Made by a program: the position numbers and the translations under genes. The notes below the pieces were generated by a model. That model did no database searches. It had not been told where the DNA came from and saw nothing but the letters and a program-made list of their open reading frames with translations. Shown here piece after piece: positions 50,622 through 60,514 of a stretch of 64,000 bases of DNA (position 1 is the stretch's first letter; each line of letters begins with the position of its first letter). Source of the DNA: Anaerolineaceae bacterium (GTDB lineage Bacteria; Chloroflexota; Anaerolineae; Anaerolineales; Anaerolineaceae); assembly GCA_029265815.1 (NCBI GenBank), contig JAJUGU010000005.1:1-64000 (forward strand), read 5' to 3'.

Positions 50622-51866
50622 ATGAATAAGATCTATGGAGAAGATCGAGAAACAGGCCAGATTATCCCGATTGTGGTCGTAGGGCTGCTGGTAATCCTCA
50701 TGCTCAGCGCTGTGATCGTGGATGGCGGGAGCATCATCGCGAACCGTCGAGCTGCCCAGGCAGCAGCCGATGCCGGTGCTCTGGCAGGAGCACAGAAACT
50801 TTGTGTGGGCGATACAGCAGCAGATCAGACAGCTGCGCGAAATGCAGCCCTCCAATATGTCACAGCCAATGGGGCAGTCTTAGCATCTGAACCCACATTT
50901 TCAACGGTTACTCTCAATGGGCATGATGTTCCTGGAATTACTGTGAGAACCAGCGTGACGAACGGGTCGTTCTTTGCTGGAATCATGGGACAATCCGATT
51001 TGACTGGAGGTGCCACAGCCACAGCCGGCTGTTACCATCCATCCGTGACGGTGCACTTGATTCCGCTGGCGTTCTTTTATAACTCTCCCCCGGTAAACGC
51101 GGGTGAGGCAAATTGCTCCACCGAGGGATCTTGCGATCTTGTTAACTATGACTTCACCAGTCTGATGACCCAATTAATCAGCACACCGTTAGATAACCAG
51201 CCTCTGGATGACTCCTATATCATTATGAATGAGGTCAAAATCTGTGAAAAGGATGTGGTGGGTAATATCGTGTGTGCAGATATGGCTCAAAATGCATCTG
51301 GCGGTAATCGAGCATGGATTGACCTCAGCGAAGTGGCGGATATGAGCAATATTCGTAAGATTTTCGCGGAGGGTATTGAAAGACCTCTATTTTTACCTTC
51401 CTGGCTCAATGGAGAACCTGGCGTTGTAGCCAGTGTTTTTGATAATAAAGCGTATGATGCATTACCACCGATCGACGGGTATGAAGGCTATGATTACCGT
51501 CTGGTGCTCGTTCCGGTTTTTGACAATTATTGTGATTCGGGTGATCCTGAAAATGACTGTCCAACCGAGTGGAGTGAAGGAGACAGTGTGGAATATATCG
51601 TGAATCTGAACCAGCAATCCTATCGCCTGGTAGGATTGGCACCATTTGTCATCACCTGTGTCACGAAAAATGGCAAGGGTGATTTTGGTGAAATGTTTAC
51701 ATCTGGTAAGAATAAAGGGCAATGCCCTGTCTATACAGCTTTAAATCCAGATACAAAAATGGATGCTATCGAAGGTTATTTTGTGACGGGCACACCTCTG
51801 GACCAATTTGCTCAGGGTACGGGAGGAGTCAGCGCAGGTTTAGATATTATTTCATTAATAAATTGA
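50622..51866 (+). CDS. TadG-like pilus assembly protein
   Basis: 414 residues. The N-terminus RETGQIIPIVVVGLLVILMLSAVIVDGG followed by IANRRAAQAAADAGALAGA is the TadG/Flp-related type IV pilin-like signature (helix plus an Ala-rich amphipathic region). The large extracellular part has several Cys (CSTEGSC, CEKD, CDSGDPENDC). No von Willebrand domain is obvious. ATG 50622 follows GAGGTGG. It is a probable surface or tip component of the pilus. Confidence 0.8.
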   Translation: MNKIYGEDRETGQIIPIVVVGLLVILMLSAVIVDGGSIIANRRAAQAAADAGALAGAQKLCVGDTAADQTAARNAALQYVTANGAVLASEPTFSTVTLNGHDVPGITVRTSVTNGSFFAGIMGQSDLTGGATATAGCYHPSVTVHLIPLAFFYNSPPVNAGEANCSTEGSCDLVNYDFTSLMTQLISTPLDNQPLDDSYIIMNEVKICEKDVVGNIVCADMAQNASGGNRAWIDLSEVADMSNIRKIFAEGIERPLFLPSWLNGEPGVVASVFDNKAYDALPPIDGYEGYDYRLVLVPVFDNYCDSGDPENDCPTEWSEGDSVEYIVNLNQQSYRLVGLAPFVITCVTKNGKGDFGEMFTSGKNKGQCPVYTALNPDTKMDAIEGYFVTGTPLDQFAQGTGGVSAGLDIISLIN

Positions 51867-51933
51867 GCAATAATCTGGATAAAAACCGGGTCGCGTTTGA
51901 TGATTCATTACCTTAGTTGTGGGGAGGAATCCA

Positions 51934-52749
51934 TTGTCTACTAAATCAAAAGCCATTCTCATTGTCATTGCAGGGCTCGCCCTGGTTGTTATTGGCGTGC
52001 TGGCGAGCATTTTACTTATTCAACGCCTTCAGGCAAATCGCGCGCCTTCAGCCGAGGAAGGAGAAACGGTCAAAACCAACGTCGTTGTGGTGACGCGTGA
52101 CCTGTTCCTCGGGGACCGGATTGAGAGCGGTGATGTGAAGATCACCAGCGTACCCGTGGAAGTCGCCCCGCGCGATTCAATCGCCACAGTGGAAGAGGCG
52201 ATCGGAAAGATCATCAAGACCGACCTGGTGCAGGGAGAAATGGTCCTCAGTCACAACCTGGCGGATCCGACCAACAACAACAAAGATCTCAGCTTCATTT
52301 TGAGCGATGACCATGTCTTACTGGCATTCCCGGCGTCGGATCTGATGAGCCGGAATAACATGGTTCAGCGCGGCGACATTGTAGATATTTTTGCCACTTT
52401 CCAGCAGAAAGTGAAGACCATTTCTGAAGCTGAAACCACAGCCACTGGCGAGGAAAAAGAACCAGAAATGCGAACCTTCACTGTGGACACCTTCCAAAAG
52501 GTGAGCATTACCGCCCTGGTCGTTTCGGTGATTCAATCTGACGATGAAAATACACCAGATCAAACCAAAATTGAATCATACCTGCTGGCGCTTGATCCAC
52601 AGGATGCACTGGTTTTGAAACATTTGAAAGATACAGGAGCAGAATTTGATCTTGTATTGCGTGCTCCTACATCAACTGTTCAATTTGATCTTACACCCGT
52701 TACCGAGGAATACATTATTGAATTCTACGGGCTTGAGATCTTACCTTAA
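51934..52749 (+). CDS. cpaB: CpaB/RcpC pilus assembly protein
   Basis: 271 residues: a membrane helix (about 8-32), then a SAF domain (NVVVVTRDLFLGDRIESGDVKITSVPVE) and the RcpC region (RGDIVDIFATF, SYLLALDPQDALVLKHLKDTG). In Tad systems it lies on the outer side of the membrane and guides the pilus through the wall. I choose the TTG start at 51934, seven bases after GGGAGG. Confidence 0.9.
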   Translation: MSTKSKAILIVIAGLALVVIGVLASILLIQRLQANRAPSAEEGETVKTNVVVVTRDLFLGDRIESGDVKITSVPVEVAPRDSIATVEEAIGKIIKTDLVQGEMVLSHNLADPTNNNKDLSFILSDDHVLLAFPASDLMSRNNMVQRGDIVDIFATFQQKVKTISEAETTATGEEKEPEMRTFTVDTFQKVSITALVVSVIQSDDENTPDQTKIESYLLALDPQDALVLKHLKDTGAEFDLVLRAPTSTVQFDLTPVTEEYIIEFYGLEILP

Positions 52750-52769
52750 CCACTGTGAAAGGCGTTGCC

Positions 52770-54014
52770 ATGGCAGCCACTTCTGATACACATTCCGTTC
52801 TTCTCATCTCCAAGAATCCCGATATCGTTGAGTCCACGCGTTCAACGCTGGCAAAACTTGAGGATTTCGATCTGATCGGAAAGGAGGTGACCAGCGAAAG
52901 CATTTTCCCAGTTATTGCTGAGACTCAACCAGATATCATTTTGCTAGATTTCGCTTTCCAACATCGAATTTTCGATCTCGTGGACAAGATCGCGACCGAT
53001 TTCCCGATGTGTGCGGTGATCGTGATCTTGCCTGAAAATGAGATGGTCAATTCTGACCGGGTTGTCCTTTCAGGGGCGCGTGCCTTTATTGTTTATCCAT
53101 ACAAATCAGACCATCTAGAGACAACAGTGAAACGCGTGATGGAATTGATGGTACGCAACCAGGTTTTACCGGCAGTTGCCACTCTTAAAAACGAAAGCAT
53201 CCAACCCAGGAACACATTTACTGTATTCAGTCCCAAAGGTGGAGCTGGCACAACAACAGTAGCCACGAATCTGGCATTATGTTTGCACAGGGAACTGCGT
53301 GAGGACGTGTTACTGATCGACGGAAAACACCTCTTTGGGCATGTGGCGTTGTGTTTGAACCTGCGAACCGGAAATTCACTCACCGACCTGATCTCTCATG
53401 CCGGGATGCTTGACCAGCGATTGATCAAACAGGTGGTTGTGCGGCATGTTTCGGGCATTCATGTCCTTCCAAGCCCGAACTCGATCACTGAAGCACAGGG
53501 AATACGCCCGGAAGATCTTTACAAGGTGATGCAAGCCTTACAGCAAGTTTTTCCGATCATTATCATTGATGGCGGAAATAATTTGAACGAAAATACCGTA
53601 ACCTATATGGACTCATCAGATAAGATTCTCCTGGTGCTGAACCCCGATCTCGCGTCGTTGAGGGATGTGCGGCAGTTCATGGATGTGAGTAAAACGCTCT
53701 CGTATCCGCCAGACAAAACACTGCTGATTTTGAACCTGACAGGAAGAAAAGCTGATGTCAAACGCGAGGAGATCGAAAGTATCCTAAAAATGAAGCTGTT
53801 TGGAAGGATTCCTGCCGATGAAAACCTGGCGTTGAGTTGTCTGAATGAAGGGGTACCGGTTTTTATAAAAAATCCGCACCACCCAATTTCACGGGCGATT
53901 CTTGAGATCGCAAAGGGATTGGAAAAAATCATTCTGGCTTCAAAAGCGAAATTTCAGACGACTGTGAAGAGCGAAAGCTCCGAAATCTTGAAGAAGTCAT
54001 CAAAATTGGGGTAG
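52770..54014 (+). CDS. TadZ/CpaE-like ATPase
   Basis: 414 residues. The N-terminal about 125 form a receiver-like domain (VLLISKNPDIVESTRSTL...PDIILLDFAF); a phospho-acceptor Asp may be present in ILLDF, though atypical family members usually are degenerate. Then comes a MinD/ParA ATPase with deviant Walker A SPKGGAGTTTVATNLA and GKHLFGHVALCLNL. It targets the Tad machine to a cell pole or focus. Start ATG 52770 is used (AAGG upstream); GTG 52755 is possible. Confidence 0.88.
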   Translation: MAATSDTHSVLLISKNPDIVESTRSTLAKLEDFDLIGKEVTSESIFPVIAETQPDIILLDFAFQHRIFDLVDKIATDFPMCAVIVILPENEMVNSDRVVLSGARAFIVYPYKSDHLETTVKRVMELMVRNQVLPAVATLKNESIQPRNTFTVFSPKGGAGTTTVATNLALCLHRELREDVLLIDGKHLFGHVALCLNLRTGNSLTDLISHAGMLDQRLIKQVVVRHVSGIHVLPSPNSITEAQGIRPEDLYKVMQALQQVFPIIIIDGGNNLNENTVTYMDSSDKILLVLNPDLASLRDVRQFMDVSKTLSYPPDKTLLILNLTGRKADVKREEIESILKMKLFGRIPADENLALSCLNEGVPVFIKNPHHPISRAILEIAKGLEKIILASKAKFQTTVKSESSEILKKSSKLG

Positions 54015-54034
54015 GACGTTAAGCGAGGATATCC

Positions 54035-55027
54035 TTGAACCAAGAACTGGTTACCATCATTCTACTTGCGGTATTCCTGGTTTGCGCGATCGGTGTGGTC
54101 TCCATAGGGATATGGCTGTACCGGCGCGGACCGGCCTCAAAGATCCAGGGGCGCATCACAAGATTTGTTGAATCCACTCAAACTGATAGCGAAGTGCCTG
54201 TGACCATTCATGAACGAATGCTGGTATCCAACGAGGATTTTGGTAAATTCAGGTCATGGATTAATGAAGCGCTGAAGGGATTGTCATCTGAAAAACTACA
54301 GATGAAAATTTCCAGTGCTTATTGGTCTATTTCAGATACCGAATTCATCTTGATCCGGATTACAATAACCATACTGGGATTCGTTTTAGGATGGGTAATT
54401 CCGCAGAATATTCTGGGGGGTATTTTCCTGGCGGCGATCGCCTTCTGGGTTCCACCGCTGATGCTCGAAAGGGCAATTACCAGGCGCCAAACGCTATTCC
54501 ATGATCAACTTCTGGACGTGCTCATTTTGATCAAAGGTGCTGTGCAGGCCGGCTACAGCCTGATGCAGGCATTAGATATGACCGCAAAGGAGATCAAACC
54601 ACCTTCATCAGAGGAATTTGGGAGAGTATTGCGAGAAGTTCGATTCGGTATTCCACTGGAGCAAGCGCTGCTCAGCCTGGCTGAACGTATGGAGAGTGAT
54701 GATCTGCATATCGTGGTTACAGCCATCATCATTAATACTCAGGTAGGCGGCAACCTCTCAACAGTATTGGAAGCAACCATCTCCACCATCCGTGACCGCA
54801 TGCACCTGTTTGGTGAGGTGAGATCTCTGACCTCTTATGCGCGCTATGTGGGAAATTTCTTAACTCTGATGCCTTTTCTCACGGGTCTTGCGATATTCTT
54901 TCTTTCGCCGGGATATTTCGATACGGTTAAGACATCTTTGTTTACACAAATTGTGATCGTGGTCGCTATCATCGGGGTGATCCTGGGCAATATTTGGATT
55001 AGAAACGTCGTGAAGATCAAGGTTTAG
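54035..55027 (+). CDS. tadB: TadB, pilus assembly inner membrane protein
   Basis: 330 residues of the T2SS-F family: one N-terminal helix, two helices around residues 105-150 and one at about 275-325. The GspF-type cytoplasmic helical domain has QLLDVLILIKGAVQAGYSLMQAL and RFGIPLEQALLSLAERM. TTG start follows GAGGATATCC. With TadC it makes the membrane platform for pilus extension. Confidence 0.93.
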   Translation: MNQELVTIILLAVFLVCAIGVVSIGIWLYRRGPASKIQGRITRFVESTQTDSEVPVTIHERMLVSNEDFGKFRSWINEALKGLSSEKLQMKISSAYWSISDTEFILIRITITILGFVLGWVIPQNILGGIFLAAIAFWVPPLMLERAITRRQTLFHDQLLDVLILIKGAVQAGYSLMQALDMTAKEIKPPSSEEFGRVLREVRFGIPLEQALLSLAERMESDDLHIVVTAIIINTQVGGNLSTVLEATISTIRDRMHLFGEVRSLTSYARYVGNFLTLMPFLTGLAIFFLSPGYFDTVKTSLFTQIVIVVAIIGVILGNIWIRNVVKIKV

Positions 55028-55042
55028 GATGGGTGTGTATCG

Positions 55043-56014
55043 ATGAATCTTGACATGATTGATGCGAATCTCCTGTTTGTGATTGTGGGTATGCTTCTGG
55101 CCCTTCTGGGAATCGTTGTTATTGTCCTGGGTGTTGTCAGGTGGGTAAAATCTGGTAGCCGAATCTCTACGCGATTGGAGCAGTTTGTGATTGCTGATCA
55201 AACAACTTCTGAACCGCCACCCCTCATCCGGCGCATTATTCCGCGTGAGATTAACGGGTCTTTTTATAAAAGAACAGTGGCGAGCTGGTTTTCAAGCCTG
55301 TTTAAGTTTCTGGGAAGGTTTGCCCCACGGCGCATGGCGAGTCAGATCGAACATAAACTTACGATCGCCGGGCATCCGATGAACATGCATGCTGGTGATT
55401 TCTATGCTCTCAGGTTGATTTTTTTAATTGCCGGATTGGTCGGGGCTTTTCTGATCAACCGTGATCTTACGCATCTGGAAGCCACATCAGCATTAATTGG
55501 CATTTTAATCATCGCTGTTGCTTACCTTTTACCTAACTCCTGGCTGAACAGCAAGGTACGCGCCAAGCAGGATGAAATCCGGCGTGGCCTGCCGGATGCG
55601 CTGGATATGCTCTCAGTCTGTGCCAGCGCGGGTCTGGGCTTTGATCAATCTTTGCAGAAGATTGCTTCTTACTGGGAATCAGATCTTGGATTGGAATTTC
55701 GACGGGTGATCCATGAGATGGAAATGGGTGTTGCACGTCCCATCGCACTGAAAAACATGGCCGAACGTCTGGATGTTGATGATCTATCGCGGTTTATCAC
55801 CATCATCGTGCAGGCAGAAACCATGGGCATGAGTTATGCCGATGTGCTGCATAGCCAGGCAGCACAAATGCGTATTCTCCGGCAATATCGAGCGCGTGAA
55901 ATCGCAAACAGATTACCTGCGAAAATGATCGTTCCGTTGGCTTTATTGATTTTCCCGGCCTTGATCGCAGTAATTCTTGGGCCGGTTATTCCAACCATTA
56001 TCACTTTATTCTGA
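55043..56014 (+). CDS. tadC: TadC, pilus assembly inner membrane protein
   Basis: 323 residues, second T2SS-F family protein: GLPDALDMLSVCASAGLGFDQSLQKIA and MGVARPIALKNMAERLDVDDLSRFITIIVQAE (shortened motifs). Four membrane segments. It begins 15 bases after tadB and presumably pairs with TadB. Confidence 0.93.
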   Translation: MNLDMIDANLLFVIVGMLLALLGIVVIVLGVVRWVKSGSRISTRLEQFVIADQTTSEPPPLIRRIIPREINGSFYKRTVASWFSSLFKFLGRFAPRRMASQIEHKLTIAGHPMNMHAGDFYALRLIFLIAGLVGAFLINRDLTHLEATSALIGILIIAVAYLLPNSWLNSKVRAKQDEIRRGLPDALDMLSVCASAGLGFDQSLQKIASYWESDLGLEFRRVIHEMEMGVARPIALKNMAERLDVDDLSRFITIIVQAETMGMSYADVLHSQAAQMRILRQYRAREIANRLPAKMIVPLALLIFPALIAVILGPVIPTIITLF

Positions 56015-56048
56015 TGCGGTGCATCAATCTTATACGTAACGAGAGAAA

Positions 56049-57857
56049 ATGACGAAACCAAAGGACACATCGAAACCGGGCTCTAATGAACCACCAATTC
56101 CGGTTGAAATGCAACCGGCAGCCCCTGGACCGAAAATTACGTTTGCTGATGTGACACTTGACCCCGATTACGCTATCCTGGTCGAGGCGTATCAACACGG
56201 CGAATTTACTAAGTGCCAGCATATACTGAATGATTTATTGAAACGTTATCATGATAATCACCGGCTGCTGGAGTTTCAAAAAGATCTTGAAATGCAGCTT
56301 TCTCTCAAGAATATTTCTCAAACCTATTCTTTGAAGGAAAAGCAGAAGAAAAAGACACGAACCTTAAGAATGAGCGCCCTGACCGTCGGAGCAATCATAT
56401 TTGTCATTCTGGTCTTTATCGGTTCGTTCTGGCTGCTCAGCAGAACAATCATCCAGCAAAAGCATGAAGCAGATTTGGCGCAGCTAACCTCAATGGAAGC
56501 GCAGGTAGTTGAGTTGCTGCATTCCGGTCAGCCGCAGGTTGCGGCTGAAATCATCGAAAAAATGCGGCAGATTGACGAAGGATATGAAAATCTCGATCGA
56601 CTTACCGAACAAACCAACTCGTTATTGATGCTTGAAGCGAAATATAACAACGCATTGAGTTTGATCGATGCCAGGGAATACTCAGGGGCTTTAGTGTTAT
56701 TGAAAGAAATCGATGCCGCTCAGCCCGGGTTATGGGATGTCACCCGCCAGATCGAAAACGCAGAGATAATGATCCAGGTATTGGCGTTTCTGCAGGCAGG
56801 CAACGATGCCTACCAGGCTGGCAAGTGGAGTGAGGTGATCACAGCGTATGAAAGCGCGCTTGAACTTGACCCCGAGTTGGATGACCCTTTGATGAAAGAA
56901 CAGCTTCTCAACGGTTATCTACGCAAGATCATCGAAATGCTGGAAAATGATTCGACCGCAGTTGAAGATATTGAAAATGCTGAACAATATTACCGCAAAG
57001 CGTTGTCAATGATTCCTCAAAGCAAGGCTTTCGCGAGTGAGCGTGAAAACCTGCAGAAGGTCAGCAGCAGTCTGCTGCAGCTCAAGTTTACTCAGACTGC
57101 CAAGTCGTTATTGAATGAACGGGAGCAGACATTTTCTTCAATATCCAAAGCGGTTTCGTACCTCAGTAAAGCAGTTAATCTGGATCCAAAGAATTCTCAA
57201 TTGCAGCAGGATCTGCGCAATGCCGAACTCTACCAGGTTGCATTCCGATATTACACTGACATGAACTGGGGACTGGTTATTGAAAAATTAAAACAACTGT
57301 TAGCTTCTGATTCTGATTATGCCAACGGTAATGCCCGAGTGTTGCTATATGAGGCTTATTATGCCCTGGGTCGCCAATATTATGCGGTGGGTGTTTACGA
57401 GGATGCACGCAGCAACCTGGAAGAAGCGGAGATTCTGGCGTATGAAAATGGGTTTAACAAGCTCAAGCTCTTCCAGGTGCAGATGCTTCTCGGAGACACC
57501 ATCGCCAGAATGGGAGACTCTGCTAACGCGATTTCTTACTACCAATACGCCTTGAACAGCATCAACGCAAATTCTAGAGCCTCTGGTGATGCGGACCTGT
57601 CAGCTCAATTAATAGAAGCGGAGGAATTGGCTGCATCAGGGTTTACCAGAGAAGCTGCAGCGAGTTATTACCAGATTCACCAGATAATTTCCAGAATTTA
57701 CACGATTAAAGAAGTCGAAGCAGTGGACGGAACCTGCCTGGCGTTCTTTGCCGATCAAAATGCCTCTACATCTGAGGCAATCATTAATGCCAATGGCCTT
57801 CCTCAAAGCACAGTAATTACCTTTGGACGAAAGATTAAAGTTCCTACTCTCGACTGA
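56049..57857 (+). CDS. TPR-repeat membrane protein within the Tad operon
   Basis: 602 residues. N-terminal about 100 residues are cytoplasmic and helical (Pro-rich start, then a TPR-like LVEAYQHGEFTKCQHILNDL), a single membrane helix at about 110-132, then a long helical region with TPR-type repeats (AFLQAGNDAYQAGKWSEVITAYESALELDPE; residues about 150-550) outside. It ends in a small beta region. It sits between tadC and tadA with short gaps, taking the place where TadD-like lipoprotein genes often occur. TadD is a TPR protein, so it may be a lineage-specific substitute. No lipobox. Confidence 0.8.
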   Translation: MTKPKDTSKPGSNEPPIPVEMQPAAPGPKITFADVTLDPDYAILVEAYQHGEFTKCQHILNDLLKRYHDNHRLLEFQKDLEMQLSLKNISQTYSLKEKQKKKTRTLRMSALTVGAIIFVILVFIGSFWLLSRTIIQQKHEADLAQLTSMEAQVVELLHSGQPQVAAEIIEKMRQIDEGYENLDRLTEQTNSLLMLEAKYNNALSLIDAREYSGALVLLKEIDAAQPGLWDVTRQIENAEIMIQVLAFLQAGNDAYQAGKWSEVITAYESALELDPELDDPLMKEQLLNGYLRKIIEMLENDSTAVEDIENAEQYYRKALSMIPQSKAFASERENLQKVSSSLLQLKFTQTAKSLLNEREQTFSSISKAVSYLSKAVNLDPKNSQLQQDLRNAELYQVAFRYYTDMNWGLVIEKLKQLLASDSDYANGNARVLLYEAYYALGRQYYAVGVYEDARSNLEEAEILAYENGFNKLKLFQVQMLLGDTIARMGDSANAISYYQYALNSINANSRASGDADLSAQLIEAEELAASGFTREAAASYYQIHQIISRIYTIKEVEAVDGTCLAFFADQNASTSEAIINANGLPQSTVITFGRKIKVPTLD

Positions 57858-57899
57858 TGTTTTGATCCATTTTTGGTTTTGGAACAAAAGGAGTGAGAA

Positions 57900-59234
57900 A
57901 TGTTCACAAACCGGCCCGCACTCAGAAGTGAGCTGCAACCAAAGACGAAGGGTAAACCCGCTAAACTTAGCGAATTGGAAAAAGATTTCATTTTAATTCG
58001 TGATTCTGTTCAGAAAGCTTTGTTGAGCAATAGCAATAATGGTTCAGCATCAGATCCGGTAAAACTACGGGGCATGATTGAAGAATGTTTCAACAATGTA
58101 TTGGATGAAGAAAAATTGCTCTACAACCATGATACCCGTGAACAGCTTCTGGACTGGGTTGTTGCTGATATCGTTGGTTACGGTCCAATTGAGCCCCTGC
58201 TTAAAGACCCCGATATCACAGAGATCATGGTCAACGGGCCAGATGAGATTTTTGTCGAGCGGTATGGCTTAATTGAACCGACCGATGTGAAATTCGAAAG
58301 TGAAGCCCACTTGCGCCGGGTGATCGATCGCATCGTTTCTCCGATTGGAAGGCGAGTGGATGAGACTTCACCTATGGTTGATGCCCGTCTACCCAACGGT
58401 TATCGCGTGAATGCCACCATTCCGCCACTCTCCTTGGATGGACCGATCTTAACGATTCGTAAATTTTCTGCGCGGCCTTTCACCGGGCAGGATCTAATTG
58501 CCAACAGCACGATGACCGTGCAGCTGGCGAACTTTCTCAAAGCCTGTGTGGAAGCGCGTGTCAACATGGTTGTTTCAGGAGGTACAGGTTCAGGTAAGAC
58601 GACCTTTCTCAACATGTTATCCGCGTTCATTCCAGAACGCGAGCGCATTATCACAATCGAAGATACTGCAGAACTTCAACTTCGTCAGGTGCATGTCGTC
58701 CGTCTGGAAAAACGTCCGCCGAATATTGAAGGGAAGGGGGAGATCACGATCCGCCAGCTGGTGATCAATGCCCTGCGTATGCGTCCGGACCGGATTGTGG
58801 TGGGCGAGTGCCGCGGTGGAGAAGCGCTGGATATGCTGCAGGCGATGAACACCGGTCATGACGGATCCATGACCACCGTCCACTCCAACGGTCCGCGCGA
58901 TGCTCTGCGCCGTGTGGAGACAATGGTTATGATGGCCGGCATGGATCTACCTCTGAAAGCCATCCGCGAGCAGGTGGCATCAGCCATTGAGTTGATCATC
59001 CATATGGAACGCCTGAAAGATGGTTCGCGCAAGGTGGTGCAGGTATCAGAGGTGCAGGGTATGGAAAGTGATACGATTGTGATGCAGGATCTGTTTGTTT
59101 TTCATCAGACAGGGATAAGGAACGGTGTGGTGCAGGGCAGCCTCAAGCCTACCGGTTTAAGGCCGCGATTCCTGTCTAAATTGGTGGCCAACAGCATTGA
59201 GCTGCCAGAAAACGTGTTTGATTTGCAGCCATAG
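57900..59234 (+). CDS. tadA: TadA/CpaF secretion ATPase
   Basis: 444 residues, hexameric ATPase powering Tad pilus assembly. The N-terminal domain has [22 protein letters not shown]; Walker [11 protein letters not shown] is at 226-235; the Asp box is [13 protein letters not shown]; Walker B is [18 protein letters not shown]; and the His box is [12 protein letters not shown]. All catalytic motifs are intact. AAAGGAG precedes ATG. It is the last gene of the operon, before a bidirectional terminator. The order, with the ATPase at the end, differs from tadZ-tadA-tadB in proteobacteria. Confidence 0.96.
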   Translation: MFTNRPALRSELQPKTKGKPAKLSELEKDFILIRDSVQKALLSNSNNGSASDPVKLRGMIEECFNNVLDEEKLLYNHDTREQLLDWVVADIVGYGPIEPLLKDPDITEIMVNGPDEIFVERYGLIEPTDVKFESEAHLRRVIDRIVSPIGRRVDETSPMVDARLPNGYRVNATIPPLSLDGPILTIRKFSARPFTGQDLIANSTMTVQLANFLKACVEARVNMVVSGGTGSGKTTFLNMLSAFIPERERIITIEDTAELQLRQVHVVRLEKRPPNIEGKGEITIRQLVINALRMRPDRIVVGECRGGEALDMLQAMNTGHDGSMTTVHSNGPRDALRRVETMVMMAGMDLPLKAIREQVASAIELIIHMERLKDGSRKVVQVSEVQGMESDTIVMQDLFVFHQTGIRNGVVQGSLKPTGLRPRFLSKLVANSIELPENVFDLQP

Positions 59235-59255
59235 GCGAATTTTCAGGTTCAGAAA

Positions 59256-59290
59256 AAAATACAGGCCATTATTCACAAGGCCTGTATTTT
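59256..59290. terminator. Bidirectional terminator at the end of the Tad operon
   Basis: Perfect 12-bp stem AAAATACAGGCC/GGCCTGTATTTT with an 11-base loop. Confidence 0.92.
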
Positions 59291-59310
59291 GTTGTGTCAT
59301 GAGCAAAAGA

Positions 59311-60504
59311 TCACTCGTATTTAAAACGACATACACCGATCACAAAAAACACCAGGGAAAATCCGAACAAGACCGCGGATTCGAGCCAGATGCCAGAAAC
59401 ACCCTGGCCGCGGGTGACAATATCCAACATACCCTGCATTGCCCAGGTGGTCGGAAAGATTTTAACAATGTTCCGTATCACCTCAGGGAATAGTTCAATT
59501 GGGTACCAGCACCCTCCCATCATGGCCATAACCATGCCTACCATAATGCTGAGACCGTTAGCCTGACCTTCGGTCTTGACGAAGGTGCCTAACATCGTTC
59601 CCAGTGCGCCAGCCGCCAGCGCCGAGGATGTGATCATTAATGCCACCGCCAGGGGTGATTCACCCCAATTGATCTTCATCACAAAAATGCCAAAAAGGAT
59701 CAGGATCGCCATTTGAACCAGCGCGGTGAGCACCTGTCCAATGACGGTACCGACAATGATCGTGGCTTTGGATGTGGGAGTAACGAGAATGCGCCGCAAG
59801 GTGCCTGCCTGGCGCTCCATAGCGAACATCGCAGAAAGGCCGATCAATGGGATGAATACCCAGGTGATCATTTGCCCTACTGAGCTGTTGGCGCGCGGAT
59901 CGTAAGGAACAGGATCGGGCGTCACGCCTTTGATCTCTACCACCCGCCGGGGTGCGCTATTCATTAAATCCTGGGCAGTGGCGAGAGCCTGGTCGAAAAA
60001 GACCTGGCGTGATGATTCTGATGAAAAAGGTTTGATTTTTGCGGCCTGATTCACGCTTGTGTTCGCAATATCAACACTGCTGCTAACGCGGTTAACGGCT
60101 GCCTGAATACCCTGCCTGGCAATGAGGGCGTTGGTGTTACTGGGCTGCTGCCAGAGTTCGATCTCTGCGCTGCCGGCTTGCAAGGTTTGCATGGAGAAAT
60201 CCTCAGGAAGCACCAGCACGGCGGATACTTTGCGAGACTCGAACGCAGATTGTGCGTTATTCAGAGAAGTAACCTCGGGTTTGACAGATGTTGATCGCTC
60301 CAGTTCGTTGATTAAAGAAACGGAAAGAGAAGACTGAGCCTGATCAACCACATAAAGCAGAACGCGTGAATCAGCAGCTTCACCGGTTCCCCCGCTGAGG
60401 ATGAAGGTGAATATTATCGGAAGAATTAAGAAAAAGAGCCATTCCAACGGGCTTGTGAAGCGGATGAGTGTATCTTTGAGCATAATTGCCATAATTCTTT
60501 TCAT
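59311..60504 (-). CDS. ABC-2 type transporter permease (second)
   Basis: 397 residues: helix 1 (EWLFFLILPIIFTFILSGG), an extracellular domain of about 190 residues, then five helices with IPLIGLSAMFAMERQAGTLRRILVTPTSKA, the ABC-2 coupling region typical of YhgE/DrrB-like exporters (motif split for length). It is the last gene of a three-gene operon (ATPase-permease-permease) with 10- and 4-base gaps. The two permeases probably form a heterodimer with the ATPase. Substrate unknown; drugs or lipids are usual. Confidence 0.9.
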   Translation of the reverse strand: MKRIMAIMLKDTLIRFTSPLEWLFFLILPIIFTFILSGGTGEAADSRVLLYVVDQAQSSLSVSLINELERSTSVKPEVTSLNNAQSAFESRKVSAVLVLPEDFSMQTLQAGSAEIELWQQPSNTNALIARQGIQAAVNRVSSSVDIANTSVNQAAKIKPFSSESSRQVFFDQALATAQDLMNSAPRRVVEIKGVTPDPVPYDPRANSSVGQMITWVFIPLIGLSAMFAMERQAGTLRRILVTPTSKATIIVGTVIGQVLTALVQMAILILFGIFVMKINWGESPLAVALMITSSALAAGALGTMLGTFVKTEGQANGLSIMVGMVMAMMGGCWYPIELFPEVIRNIVKIFPTTWAMQGMLDIVTRGQGVSGIWLESAVLFGFSLVFFVIGVCRFKYE

Positions 60505-60514
60505 AATTGGCTGC

